NCBI GenBank assembly: GCA_002720865.1
Contig: PBIO01000014.1
Span: forward strand, 1,177,793 to 1,241,792
Length of the DNA stretch: 64,000 nt
Source: Halobacteriovorax sp.
Lineage (GTDB): Bacteria; Bdellovibrionota; Bacteriovoracia; Bacteriovoracales; Bacteriovoracaceae
Direction: 5' to 3'
Part shown: piece by piece, positions 33,792 through 41,776 of the stretch
Position numbering within the stretch: the stretch's first letter is position 1
How the letters are laid out: each line of letters starts with the position of its first letter
The notes under the pieces: generated by a model
What the model was told of the DNA's origin: nothing
The model's input: the letters and a program-made list of their open reading frames with translations, nothing else
Databases searched by the model: none
Program-made: the position numbers and the translations under genes

Positions 33792-34262
33792 ATGAAATCA
33801 CTATTCGCTATCTTTGCTATTTGTTTTTCACTAAACGTATCTTCAGAAGGTCTTGAGTCAATCAATCAAGAATTTTTATTAGATGATCCTGCAGGTCTTG
33901 AGTTTGGTTTTCCCCATGAAATGTATTTAGAAAGAATTAAAGTTCAGCCGGAACTTTTTGGCGATACCACTGTTCGAATGATTGGTATGGCAAATGATCA
34001 ACCTTTTGACCTTGTAAGAAGAGTAAAAAATAGAGGACAAGAAAATAATCAATTCCATGTAGAAGCTATTGTATGGAGTGATAATATTGGTGGTTCTGCC
34101 TGTGACGAAGAGATTATTAAAAAGATTAAACTTAGTTTTAAGGTAGATAAGAAAACTCATAAAACTAGTGAGCATCGCTTTACAGCAACTCGACTTTATA
34201 CTTATGACAATTGTCATAGTCCTTTTAGCATTAAAGAATTTTATTATTCTTTGATGAAGTAA
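33792..34262 (+). CDS. Small exported protein of unknown function
   Basis: Protein of 156 residues with a signal peptide (MKSLFAIFAICFSLNVSS). The mature part has the look of a single beta-rich domain with two Cys (about residues 103 and 140) that could pair. No family recognised. It is followed after two bases by another small exported or membrane protein, so the two are likely co-transcribed. The segment between the upstream terminator and this gene must hold the promoter, but none is clear by eye. Confidence 0.62.
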   Translation: MKSLFAIFAICFSLNVSSEGLESINQEFLLDDPAGLEFGFPHEMYLERIKVQPELFGDTTVRMIGMANDQPFDLVRRVKNRGQENNQFHVEAIVWSDNIGGSACDEEIIKKIKLSFKVDKKTHKTSEHRFTATRLYTYDNCHSPFSIKEFYYSLMK

Positions 34263-34264
34263 TA

Positions 34265-34630
34265 ATGAATCAAAAGAAAAAAATCTTTTTAGGTGTTTGG
34301 GTCCTGGTTACAGCGGCCCTTTTTTATTTTTTTGGACCAAGCTCTAAGGCTCCAGTGCCTGATGAGGTTGAGCTAGAGGTTAAAGTTGTGACTCCCAAGA
34401 ATGGGGAAGGACAAGAGCCAGTGAACCCACAAGACGAGCTACCAGCAAAGCTAAAGGGAAGAATTGATAATGTTCTAGGTCGAATTGAAGATATGTGGGA
34501 TCCCACTGGAAGAAAGGTTAAAGACGTTGAAGAGCGTATGGATGCTCTAGAAAATGCCCTTGAAGAAAATAACCCAGAGCTTGCGGAGCAAATCCTCTCT
34601 GAGATTGAAGTTATTGTTTCAGAAAAATAG
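34265..34630 (+). CDS. Small single-pass membrane protein
   Basis: Protein of 121 residues. One N-terminal membrane helix (residues 7-22, FLGVWVLVTAALFYFFG), a Pro/Glu-rich linker (about 25-60) and an acidic helical C-terminus (ALENALEENNPELAEQILSE) that may form a coiled coil in the periplasm. No family recognised. It lies 2 bases after the preceding small exported protein, so the two are likely one operon. Confidence 0.6.
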   Translation: MNQKKKIFLGVWVLVTAALFYFFGPSSKAPVPDEVELEVKVVTPKNGEGQEPVNPQDELPAKLKGRIDNVLGRIEDMWDPTGRKVKDVEERMDALENALEENNPELAEQILSEIEVIVSEK

Positions 34631-34745
34631 AGATTTCAATAGGTTCCGATTTTTCAATTGTGAACAACTCATATAAATCCTCGTATTTCTATACATTAGA
34701 CGTTTGTTTAGGTATGATGCGTCCTCATTTAACGAAGGATTTGAA

Positions 34746-34982
34746 TTGAGCCGTGTACAAGGTTTGCGTACCAAAACGCAGAAGAAAAAGTATCTTAAAG
34801 AACTTATCGATGCTGAAGCCATTCGTCCGGAAGCTTATAATATAAAGAACTCATATGAAGTAGGTGATTTTATTAATCATCCTAAGTACGGTGATGGTTT
34901 CGTTGAAGAGATCATGACTGAAACAAAGATGAGAATCTTTTTTCTCGATTCAGAGAGAGTTTTTATTCACAGCAAAGCCTAA
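34746..34982 (+). CDS. Small protein with HPxxGxGxV domain
   Basis: Protein of 78 residues. A basic N-terminal segment (RTKTQKKKYLKEL) is followed by the module YEVGDFINHPKYGDGFVEEI and a terminal RVFIHSKA. The module is shared with the C-terminus of the 165-residue protein at 30528. The TTG at 34746 is preferred because GAAGGA lies 6 bases before it; an earlier TTG at 34704 lacks such a site. The basic tail and beta module suggest nucleic-acid binding. Followed by a strong hairpin. Confidence 0.68.
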   Translation: MSRVQGLRTKTQKKKYLKELIDAEAIRPEAYNIKNSYEVGDFINHPKYGDGFVEEIMTETKMRIFFLDSERVFIHSKA

Positions 34983-35000
34983 TTATAGGTCTTCGGACTT

Positions 35001-35040
35001 AATTCCCTAGAGCCTTAAGTTTAAGGCCCTAGGGGAATTT
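35001..35040 (+). terminator. Long hairpin, probable bidirectional terminator
   Basis: ATTCCCTAGAGCCTTAA (35002-35018) pairs with TTAAGGCCCTAGGGGAAT (35021-35038) around GT, a stem of about 16 bp. It lies 20 bases after the small gene ending at 34982 and about 20 bases after the convergent 44-residue gene ending at 35059. Confidence 0.7.
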
Positions 35041-35058
35041 AAAGAAATTAAAAAAGCA

Positions 35059-35193
35059 TTACATAATCATTGGTTCTTCAGACTGAAGAACAGACTTGAT
35101 AAATTCCGCTTCCAATTCCCTAAGCTTCTCTACTTCCAATTTTTGGCGTTCCTCTTGATTGGTGAGGACATTTAGGAGCCATTCCAGGGCCAT
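35059..35193 (-). CDS. 44-residue acidic helical protein
   Basis: A short open frame encodes MALEWLLNVLTNQEERQKLE followed by a Glu/Lys-rich helix and a QSEEPMIM end. AAGGA sits 8 bases before the ATG, a good ribosome-binding site. The composition (heptad-like Leu and alternating charge) suggests a short coiled coil, perhaps membrane- or protein-associated. It is too short for family recognition. It is divergent from the nuclease gene and convergent with the small gene at 34746, with a shared hairpin. Confidence 0.55.
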   Translation of the reverse strand: MALEWLLNVLTNQEERQKLEVEKLRELEAEFIKSVLQSEEPMIM

Positions 35194-35220
35194 AGGTTCA
35201 TCCTTGTTTTAGTGGTGACT

Positions 35221-35252
35221 AAGATTAGTCTTACTAATATTTTAGATTAGTC
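35221..35252. promoter_or_regulatory. Repeated GATTAGTC sites in divergent intergenic region
   Basis: AAGATTAGTC (35221-35230) and TAGATTAGTC (35243-35252) are direct repeats 22 bases apart, that is about two helical turns, with partial inverted copies (GACTAA, ACTAAT) around them. They lie between the divergent 44-residue gene and the nuclease gene and could bind a regulator. Weak evidence. Confidence 0.3.
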
Positions 35253-35313
35253 GTGCGTAGTGTAAAGAGGGGAGGTATCGTCAGCTTTACATTCCTGATA
35301 TATATTCCTCCTC

Positions 35314-36960
35314 ATGGCCGAATTAACTCAAAACCGCTTAAAAACAGGGTATTACCACAGCAACTTTCTGACGTTGATTAACTTCGTGCACAAACAATAT
35401 GAGGACATTCTTAAAAAAGAGGAAAAGCTCTTCATAAAGAAATTTAAGAAGCTTCCAAGACCTGCGGCCATGCTCTATGTACGGTTAATTTCAAGATCAG
35501 CTCCGCTTTTTAGACTTGATAAGCTGAACTACCCGGAAATAAAAGACATGATGGGAGCGGCTAAGGTTTTGGCGAAAGAAGGGTTTCTTGTCATTGATGG
35601 AGATTGGGAGCTAGAAGAGCAACTCAGACTTTTTACAAAGCCAGACCTAATAGATTTTCTAAAGTCCTTAGAGGTTAATGCTAAAACTTCTTGGTCCAGG
35701 TCAGAGGCTGTAGAGGAAGTTGAAGCTTATTACGAATCAGATTTTTTAGATTGGGTGAATAAAGATCATACAACTCTTCTTCCCCTTGGGGAGGAGATCG
35801 TTCTTCTTTTTAGATTGCTCTTTTTTGGTAATTTAGAACAAACCCTTAGCGACTTTATCTTAGAAGATATTGGAGTTCTTCGATACGAAAAATATAGAAC
35901 CACTAAAAAAGATCGTTTTTTTGATAACCGAAAAGTTATCGATGAGACCTATAAGCTGATTGAGCTTCAGGGGGAGTTGTACTTTGCCAGGGAAGCAGGG
36001 GATGAATACGAAGTTGAAGATTTGATGAAGCAAGTTTTAAAAATTAAATCTAAACCTCTTAAGAGAAAAAAAGAAAAGCTTTGCCGTATGGCCGGTCAGT
36101 TCTTTGAAAAACAAAAGGATTTTGAAAGGGCGCTTTATTACTATAAAAAATCAAGTCTTCCCCCCGCTAGAGAGCGAGCTGTTCGAGTCCTTGATAAGTT
36201 AGGGGAAGAAAAAAAGGCTCTAAGCTTATGTGAAAAAATTGGACGAGATCCTATTGATGATAGTGAGAAAGATTTTTTTCTTATGTACCGAGAAAAGTTA
36301 AAAAGAAAACTTGGTAAGGAATATAAAAAGCAAGAAAGAGAGGTCTTTTATACTGAAGAGTTAAAGGTTCCTAATCCAAAAGGAATAAAGATTGAGCCAT
36401 GGACCTTAGCTCAAATTGAAAAGACAGGGTTAAAAGGTTTTTATGTTGAAAACTATTTATGGACTTCGCTATTTGGTCTGATTTTCTGGGATATTATCTT
36501 TAAATCAAAACCCGGGGTGTTTTACAACCCCTTTCAAAGGGGACCAAACGATCTTTACTCAGAAGACTTTTACTTGTCTAGGAAAAGTGAAATTGACAAG
36601 AGAATCAAATGGATAGGTAATAAAGATTGGGCAAATAAAGTTTTAGACATATATGACAAAAAGAAATTAACTGCGAATTACTTAGTTAGATGGAAACAAG
36701 TAAAGAAATCAGATATTAAAAAAGTTTTAAGTAAAGTTCCAAGTGAGCATATTCAGGCCGTAATGGAGCGAATGAGTAAGAGCCTTCGCCATCATAGCGC
36801 AGGATTTCCAGACTTGTTTACTTATCATCCTCGAAAGAAAGAATATTGCTTGGTTGAAGTAAAGGGACCGGGGGATCAATTACAGCAAAGCCAAAAGCGT
36901 TGGCTTAGATATTTTAAGGAAAGACAAATTCCATGCAAAGTTTTAAAAGTTGTTTATTAA
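35314..36960 (+). CDS. FAN1-like nuclease with VRR-NUC domain
   Basis: Cytoplasmic protein of 548 residues. The C-terminal VRR-NUC domain is clear: HHSAGFPDLFTYHPRKKEYC, then LVEVKGPGDQLQQSQKRW, giving the PD-(D/E)xK catalytic set Asp, Glu and Lys. The N-terminal 230 residues are helical (KLPRPAAMLYVRLISRSAPL near 45 fits the FAN1 wedge region), and a TPR-like region (KRALYYYKKSSLPPARERAVR near 280) follows. FAN1 nucleases resolve interstrand cross-links and flap DNA. The gene overlaps the next by 28 bases and begins a four-gene run ending in a pseudouridine synthase. Confidence 0.88.
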   Translation: MAELTQNRLKTGYYHSNFLTLINFVHKQYEDILKKEEKLFIKKFKKLPRPAAMLYVRLISRSAPLFRLDKLNYPEIKDMMGAAKVLAKEGFLVIDGDWELEEQLRLFTKPDLIDFLKSLEVNAKTSWSRSEAVEEVEAYYESDFLDWVNKDHTTLLPLGEEIVLLFRLLFFGNLEQTLSDFILEDIGVLRYEKYRTTKKDRFFDNRKVIDETYKLIELQGELYFAREAGDEYEVEDLMKQVLKIKSKPLKRKKEKLCRMAGQFFEKQKDFERALYYYKKSSLPPARERAVRVLDKLGEEKKALSLCEKIGRDPIDDSEKDFFLMYREKLKRKLGKEYKKQEREVFYTEELKVPNPKGIKIEPWTLAQIEKTGLKGFYVENYLWTSLFGLIFWDIIFKSKPGVFYNPFQRGPNDLYSEDFYLSRKSEIDKRIKWIGNKDWANKVLDIYDKKKLTANYLVRWKQVKKSDIKKVLSKVPSEHIQAVMERMSKSLRHHSAGFPDLFTYHPRKKEYCLVEVKGPGDQLQQSQKRWLRYFKERQIPCKVLKVVY

Positions 36961-37673
36961 TCCTCTTTATACTTCCACAAGTAGGGTTCTCAAAAAATAT
37001 TGGAATGTCCTTAGGTGCTTTTGTAAATAGCAGCTCTGTTTTACGAGGGGCACAGACCTGGTCAAAACCTTCTTTTATGGCAGGGCCAAGTTTTACTTTA
37101 TTTAATAAGGTTTCCGTAAGAGGGCCATCCCTACAGTATTCTCACTTTAATAGAGAAAGTCCTTTTGAGCTTGGAGCTGGTGTGTCGTTGATAGACGACG
37201 ATGAGCCTCTTCTTGCATTAAGTGGTCAAGATGAAGATTATCGAAACCAACGGGAATCTACCTGGGAGTTGCAGCTAAATTTTAAGTATAAGTTTGGTTT
37301 CTTTAATAAATTCTTTATAGGCGCTATGGTTGGAAAAGATATTGATGAGACTAAGGGGCTCTACTCAGAGCTTCAACTTGGAGTTCCTGGACTCTTAAAA
37401 TACACCAGTTTTGAATATAAGATCAGTTTCGCTGAATCTGCCGTAAACCGCTATTATTATGGACCTCGGGCCATTTCAGGTCGTGGCTGGCAGGAAATCT
37501 CGTTTAAATATGTTATGCTGCCTTCCGCAGGAATTGTGCCATGGAATGGAGTTGTGATAAACACTCTAGCGTACTCTAAAGTTTTGCAGAATCAGAATAA
37601 GAGTGCCGACTATATTCGTTTAAGAGATACGAATTTAGTATTTAGTAGCGTATTTATCTGGAACCTTTTTTAA
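36933..37673 (+). CDS. Outer-membrane beta-barrel, MipA/OmpV-like
   Basis: Protein of 246 residues with a signal peptide (MQSFKSCLLILFILPQVGFS). The mature part alternates short hydrophobic strands with turns and ends in a C-terminal Phe (SSVFIWNLF), as in barrel proteins. VSVRGPSLQYSHFNRESPFE and LGAGVSLIDDDEP resemble MipA/OmpV-family barrels, which scaffold peptidoglycan enzymes or transport small molecules. The start lies inside the nuclease gene (28-base overlap), and the methyltransferase gene starts 3 bases after its stop. Confidence 0.65.
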   Translation: MQSFKSCLLILFILPQVGFSKNIGMSLGAFVNSSSVLRGAQTWSKPSFMAGPSFTLFNKVSVRGPSLQYSHFNRESPFELGAGVSLIDDDEPLLALSGQDEDYRNQRESTWELQLNFKYKFGFFNKFFIGAMVGKDIDETKGLYSELQLGVPGLLKYTSFEYKISFAESAVNRYYYGPRAISGRGWQEISFKYVMLPSAGIVPWNGVVINTLAYSKVLQNQNKSADYIRLRDTNLVFSSVFIWNLF

Positions 37674-37675
37674 AG

Positions 37676-38536
37676 ATGGGACAAAAAAAACCTAAGGGAT
37701 TAGAAGCTTTTGAAAGCTTTTATAAAGAAATATATGGAGCAAGGTGGGACGAGCTTAGGACCGCCCTTTGTTCTGTTAAAAAAGTATCCGCTCTAATCAA
37801 TCCCTACTCAAAAGAAAGTCCCAAGGGTGATATGCTATGGGATGGAGTTTTAGAAGCTCCTAGTTTTGAAAGACCTAGCGGAGAACCACTCAACTACTAT
37901 TTATTAGATGCCGCCTCAGTTCTTTGTGCTAGGGCCTTAAAGGCAAGTCCAGAGCATAAAGTTCTTGATATGTGCGCAGCCCCTGGTGGTAAAAGTTTGG
38001 CCATACAGTTTCAAAGAAAAGAAGGAGAGTTGGTATCAAATGAGTTAAGCCGAGACAGAAGGACTAGACTTAGAAGAGTACTAGATGACTATATTCCAAA
38101 AGAGCTCCAGGAAAATATTCGCGTGACAGGGTTTGACGCAACCACATGGTGTCTCCACGAAAAAGAAGCTTTTGATCGAATCCTTTTAGATGCTCCCTGC
38201 TCAAGTGAAAGGCATCTTCTTGAAAGTCCTGATAAGCTCGTAGACTGGAAAGGAGGTCGTAGTAAAAGGCTCTCAAAACTGCAATATTCACTCTTGGCCT
38301 CAGCTACGCAGGTTCTTAGGCCAGGAGGAAGAATTGTTTACAGTACTTGTTCTATATCCCCTCTAGAGAATGATAAGGTTGTTGAAAGGCTATTTAAAAA
38401 AAGACCGGAAGGGCTTAAGTTAGTTAAAGAAGAATTACTTTTAGGTCAGCAAACAGAATTTGGAACAATAATCCTCCCTGATAAAGATGGATGGGGACCA
38501 CTCTATATCGCGATAATTGAGAAAGAAGATGTCTAA
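37676..38536 (+). CDS. RsmB/NSUN-type RNA cytosine-C5 methyltransferase
   Basis: Cytoplasmic enzyme of 286 residues, SAM-dependent. Motif I is KVLDMCAAPGGKSLAIQF near residue 97. Both catalytic cysteines are present: Motif IV as LLDAPCSSERHL near 168 and Motif VI as YSTCSISPLENDKV near 223. The protein lacks an N-terminal NusB-like domain, so it is shorter than RsmB and closer to NSUN4/RsmF-type core enzymes. The RNA target is not evident. It overlaps the pseudouridine synthase start by 8 bases. Confidence 0.9.
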   Translation: MGQKKPKGLEAFESFYKEIYGARWDELRTALCSVKKVSALINPYSKESPKGDMLWDGVLEAPSFERPSGEPLNYYLLDAASVLCARALKASPEHKVLDMCAAPGGKSLAIQFQRKEGELVSNELSRDRRTRLRRVLDDYIPKELQENIRVTGFDATTWCLHEKEAFDRILLDAPCSSERHLLESPDKLVDWKGGRSKRLSKLQYSLLASATQVLRPGGRIVYSTCSISPLENDKVVERLFKKRPEGLKLVKEELLLGQQTEFGTIILPDKDGWGPLYIAIIEKEDV

Positions 38537-39365
38537 AAAAATCAGTAAAAAGTTAAAAGTCAAAGAAGGTGATCCACTCGTTGCTTGTGACTTTGTTTCT
38601 TCTCGAGTCGAGCTATCAAAAGAGAAAATTAAAAAGGCCATGATGAATGGTTCTTGTTGGTTAAAAAAGCAAAATAAAAAAGGTACCAATAGAATAAGAA
38701 AAGCTAAAACTCCTATTCGAGTTGGGGATACGGTTGAGTTTTACTTTGATCCCGATATCGAGTTTCCAAGTTCTGAGGGCTTTGAGGTTGTATTTGAAAC
38801 AAAGCATTTTGGAATTTGGAATAAAGTTCCTGGAATGCTCTCTCAAGGGACTCGCTACGGCGATGCAGGTTCTGTCTTAAAAGAGGTTTCCTCGTTAAGA
38901 AAGCAGGCTTTTCTAATTCATAGACTCGATAGGGAAGTTGGGGGATTAATTGTTGTTGGATATTCTCATAAAGCGGCCACGAAACTATCAGAGCTTTTTC
39001 GAACCGATGCAGTTGTTAAAAAATATCGTTGTTGGGTTCTAGGAATTCCAGATGAAGTCGAAGGCGTTATCGAAGAACCACTGGATGGAAAAGAATCTAA
39101 AACCTCTTATAAAATCATAGATAAATTTGAGGGAAAGGCCTGTTTAGAGATTAGAATCTATACAGGAAGAACCCATCAAATCAGAAGACATCTTGATTTT
39201 CTAGGCCATCCAGTCATCGGGGACCCTAGGTATGGCAGAGGAAATAAAGACGAACGTGGATTACAGCTAGCTAGTTATTACCTTGAGTTTGAAGACCCCT
39301 TTCATAAAAGGCCTGTCCAAGTTTCCTTAGACGAAGAAGTCTTGTCTAATTTTTTAAGTATTTGA
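38529..39365 (+). CDS. RluA-family pseudouridine synthase
   Basis: Cytoplasmic RNA-modifying enzyme of 278 residues. The catalytic segment is AFLIHRLDREVGGLIVVGYS, with the Asp in HRLDRE. The conserved YTGRTHQIRRHLDFLGHPVI segment is also clear, and a GDPRYGRGN motif follows. An N-terminal S4-like segment (residues 15-65) is plausible. The ATG at 38529 is chosen because GAGAAAGAAG precedes it; an upstream TTG adds four residues. RNA target unknown. Last gene of the four-gene run. Confidence 0.9.
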   Translation: MSKKISKKLKVKEGDPLVACDFVSSRVELSKEKIKKAMMNGSCWLKKQNKKGTNRIRKAKTPIRVGDTVEFYFDPDIEFPSSEGFEVVFETKHFGIWNKVPGMLSQGTRYGDAGSVLKEVSSLRKQAFLIHRLDREVGGLIVVGYSHKAATKLSELFRTDAVVKKYRCWVLGIPDEVEGVIEEPLDGKESKTSYKIIDKFEGKACLEIRIYTGRTHQIRRHLDFLGHPVIGDPRYGRGNKDERGLQLASYYLEFEDPFHKRPVQVSLDEEVLSNFLSI

Positions 39366-39385
39366 AATTATTGTACTTTGCTTAT

Positions 39386-39438
39386 TTGTCTAACTTATGT
39401 CTATAGGTGGGTTAGACAGGTCTATGCTAACCTAGACA
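39386..39438. promoter_or_regulatory. Cluster of TGTCTA/TAGACA half-sites (probable MerR-B12 operator)
   Basis: Five half-sites fall in 53 bases: TGTCTAAC (39387-39394), TGTCTA (39398-39403), GTTAGACA (39411-39418), GGTCTA (39419-39424) and TAGACA (39433-39438). The first and third make a GTCTAAC/GTTAGAC inverted repeat. The cluster sits right in front of the operon encoding a MerR-B12 regulator and photolyase. LitR/CarH-type proteins bind clusters of this kind at light-controlled promoters, so autoregulation is likely. Confidence 0.6.
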
Positions 39439-39455
39439 AAGAGTAGGAGGAACTA

Positions 39456-40829
39456 ATGAAAATACTCGTTACAGGTGCAACCGGATTTGTTGGAAAATAT
39501 GTCCTTAAAGAATTGGCCTATAGAGGTCACGATATTGTCGTAACAACCAGAAATCCAGAGAAAGCTAAAAAGAATATTGATCTCCCCCATGATGCCTTCA
39601 AGTGGGACCCCATGACAGAGGCGCTACCGATGGAAGCCTTAGAGGGTGTTGATTCAGTCATCCACCTTCTTGGAGAGAATATCGCAGCAGGCAGATGGAC
39701 GAAAACTCTTAAAGATAAAATTTATTACTCAAGAGTGACAGGGACTAAAAATCTAGTTGAAACTCTAAATAAATCATCAGCCACAACCTTGGTTTCTGCA
39801 TCGGCCGTAGGCTTTTACGAAAGGAATGTTGGAGATAAGGAGTTAACTGAAGATTCACCTAAGGGTGAAGGTTGGCTTGCTAAGGTTTGTCATGATTGGG
39901 AGCAAGAAGCACTTGCTGCCAAAGAAAAGAGAACTTGTATCTTTAGAATTGGTGTGGTCCTCGGCTCCGACGGTGGGGCCATGGATAAAATGCTTTTTCC
40001 TTTTAAGATGGGAGTTGGCGGTAATCTTGGCAATGGGAATCAGTGGATGAGCTGGGTTCATGTAAAAGATTTAGCAACTATGCTAGTTAAAGCGGCCGAA
40101 GATTCCACCTATGAAGGATTTTATAATGCCACTGCTCCTCATTCTGTGACAAATGCTACTTTTACTAAAACACTAGGAAGAATTTTAAGTAGACCGACAT
40201 TATTTCCGGTTCCATCCTTTGTTTTAAAAACACTCTTTGGAGATATGTCGACGATCTTATTGGATTCACAAAAAGTTGTGCCTAGAAGATTGGAAGAGAA
40301 GGGATTCAAATTTGAATTTAGCACACTTCCGGAAGCTCTTGAGGATGTCTGTCATAAGAGAAAACTTCCTCCAGGTGATAAAAAGGTAGTTCATCAAAAA
40401 CTTGAGAAAGCTCAATGGCTTCCAGATGATAGAAAAAAAGTGTTTTCCTTCTTTTGTAAGCCAGAGAACTTAGAAGAAATTACTCCTAAATGGATGAATT
40501 TTAAAATCCTAAGATCTTCGACACCTGAAATTCAGGAGGGAACAGAGTTTGATTATAAATTAAGGGTCAGAGGCCTTCCTATAAAGTGGAAAACAATTAT
40601 TAAGAAATGGACTCCTGATGAGGAATTTATTGATTGGCAAAAAAGAGGACCTTACGAAACTTGGTATCACACTCATAAATTTACTCCTTATAAGGGAGGA
40701 ACTTTAATGGAAGATATTGTTTATTATAAAGTTCCAGGAGGCTTTCTAGGAGAGTTGATTCTAGGACCTATTATTAAAAGAGATATCGAAAAAATATTTG
40801 CTTATAGAAAGCAGAAGATAGCGAGTTAA
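39456..40829 (+). CDS. TIGR01777-type epimerase fused to SRPBCC domain
   Basis: Cytoplasmic protein of 457 residues made of two parts. Residues 1-295 are a Rossmann-fold epimerase of the TIGR01777 type: ILVTGATGFVGKYVLKELA, HLLGENIAAGRWT and SASAVGFYERNVGD with the Tyr of the SDR site. Residues 305-457 form an SRPBCC (START-like) ligand-binding domain, KAQWLPDDRKKVFSFFCKPE to the end. Such fusions often sit near photolyase and light-regulator genes. The start ATG has GTAGGAGG upstream. Followed after 2 bases by the MerR-B12 gene. Confidence 0.88.
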   Translation: MKILVTGATGFVGKYVLKELAYRGHDIVVTTRNPEKAKKNIDLPHDAFKWDPMTEALPMEALEGVDSVIHLLGENIAAGRWTKTLKDKIYYSRVTGTKNLVETLNKSSATTLVSASAVGFYERNVGDKELTEDSPKGEGWLAKVCHDWEQEALAAKEKRTCIFRIGVVLGSDGGAMDKMLFPFKMGVGGNLGNGNQWMSWVHVKDLATMLVKAAEDSTYEGFYNATAPHSVTNATFTKTLGRILSRPTLFPVPSFVLKTLFGDMSTILLDSQKVVPRRLEEKGFKFEFSTLPEALEDVCHKRKLPPGDKKVVHQKLEKAQWLPDDRKKVFSFFCKPENLEEITPKWMNFKILRSSTPEIQEGTEFDYKLRVRGLPIKWKTIIKKWTPDEEFIDWQKRGPYETWYHTHKFTPYKGGTLMEDIVYYKVPGGFLGELILGPIIKRDIEKIFAYRKQKIAS

Positions 40830-40831
40830 TT

Positions 40832-41776
40832 ATGGAAAAGTCAGATTATTCAATTCAGTTTGTTTCCAAAATTACAGGTATCAATCCTCATACGATTAGG
40901 GCCTGGGAGAAACGATATAGCGCGGTGGTTCCTGAAAGAACTTCAAATGGAAGGAGGTTGTATAACGAGCAGCAGGTGGAAAGGTTAACGATGCTTTATG
41001 ACCTGGTGTCCATTGGAAATAATATTTCTGATATAGCCAATCATTCTGATGAGCACTTAAAAGGACTTCATGAGCAATTCGTTGATAAAGAAAACTTGGC
41101 CGTCGAACGAACGGTAGTCGAGGAGATCGACTTTAATAGAGTCTTGCAGAATTTGATGCTAGCACTAGATAATTATAAATTAGATATTATCAATCATGAG
41201 CTTGAAAAGTTGACAGCAAATCTGGATCCAAGAGCTTTTGCGCTAGATCTTTTAGCCCCTCTTTTACATGAAGTTGGAGTTCAAGTTTCCAGTAAAAGGA
41301 TCAATATAGGACAAGAGCATAGTCTCTCTGCCCTTATTCGTTTTCATGTAGGTAAAATTCTTTTTGGCATGAAAAGAAAAAATGTCATTAAAGATAAAGC
41401 TATTATTCTAACGACTCCAGAAGGAGAACTTCATGAGTTTGGTATTATGGTTGGAGCTCTCTTATGTGCGCATTACGGTCTTAATTATGTATATTTAGGG
41501 GTCAATATGCCAGCAGAGTCTCTCGCGGACACAGCAAAGCAGATTGAAGCGGGAATAGTTCTAGTTGGAATTAGTCCTTTTATGAATAAAGAAAAACCAG
41601 ATTTTACTAAAAGTTATATTAATAATCTTAGGAGTCAGTTACCAGAAAGTACTAATTTGTGGATTGGTGGTGGAAATATTGATCCTATAGAATACGCTGC
41701 AAAACAAATCGAACTGATTCCCTCTCTTCAAAGCTTAGACTTGGCATTGAATAAAGTTAAGCAAACACTGAAATGA
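40832..41776 (+). CDS. MerR-family regulator with B12-binding domain (LitR/CarH-like)
   Basis: Cytoplasmic photoreceptor-type repressor of 314 residues. Residues 6-70 are a MerR helix-turn-helix (GINPHTIRAWEKRYSAVVPE). Residues 105-190 are the helical bundle above the cofactor, and 190-310 the Rossmann B12-binding domain. The lower His ligand is in GELHEFG (His201), equivalent to DxHxxG. Glu162 and His163 of the QEH motif are present, but the Trp normally ten residues before the Glu is Val152 here. Loss of this Trp could change adenosylcobalamin handling or light response. The gene overlaps the photolyase gene by 4 bases. Confidence 0.85.
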   Translation: MEKSDYSIQFVSKITGINPHTIRAWEKRYSAVVPERTSNGRRLYNEQQVERLTMLYDLVSIGNNISDIANHSDEHLKGLHEQFVDKENLAVERTVVEEIDFNRVLQNLMLALDNYKLDIINHELEKLTANLDPRAFALDLLAPLLHEVGVQVSSKRINIGQEHSLSALIRFHVGKILFGMKRKNVIKDKAIILTTPEGELHEFGIMVGALLCAHYGLNYVYLGVNMPAESLADTAKQIEAGIVLVGISPFMNKEKPDFTKSYINNLRSQLPESTNLWIGGGNIDPIEYAAKQIELIPSLQSLDLALNKVKQTLK

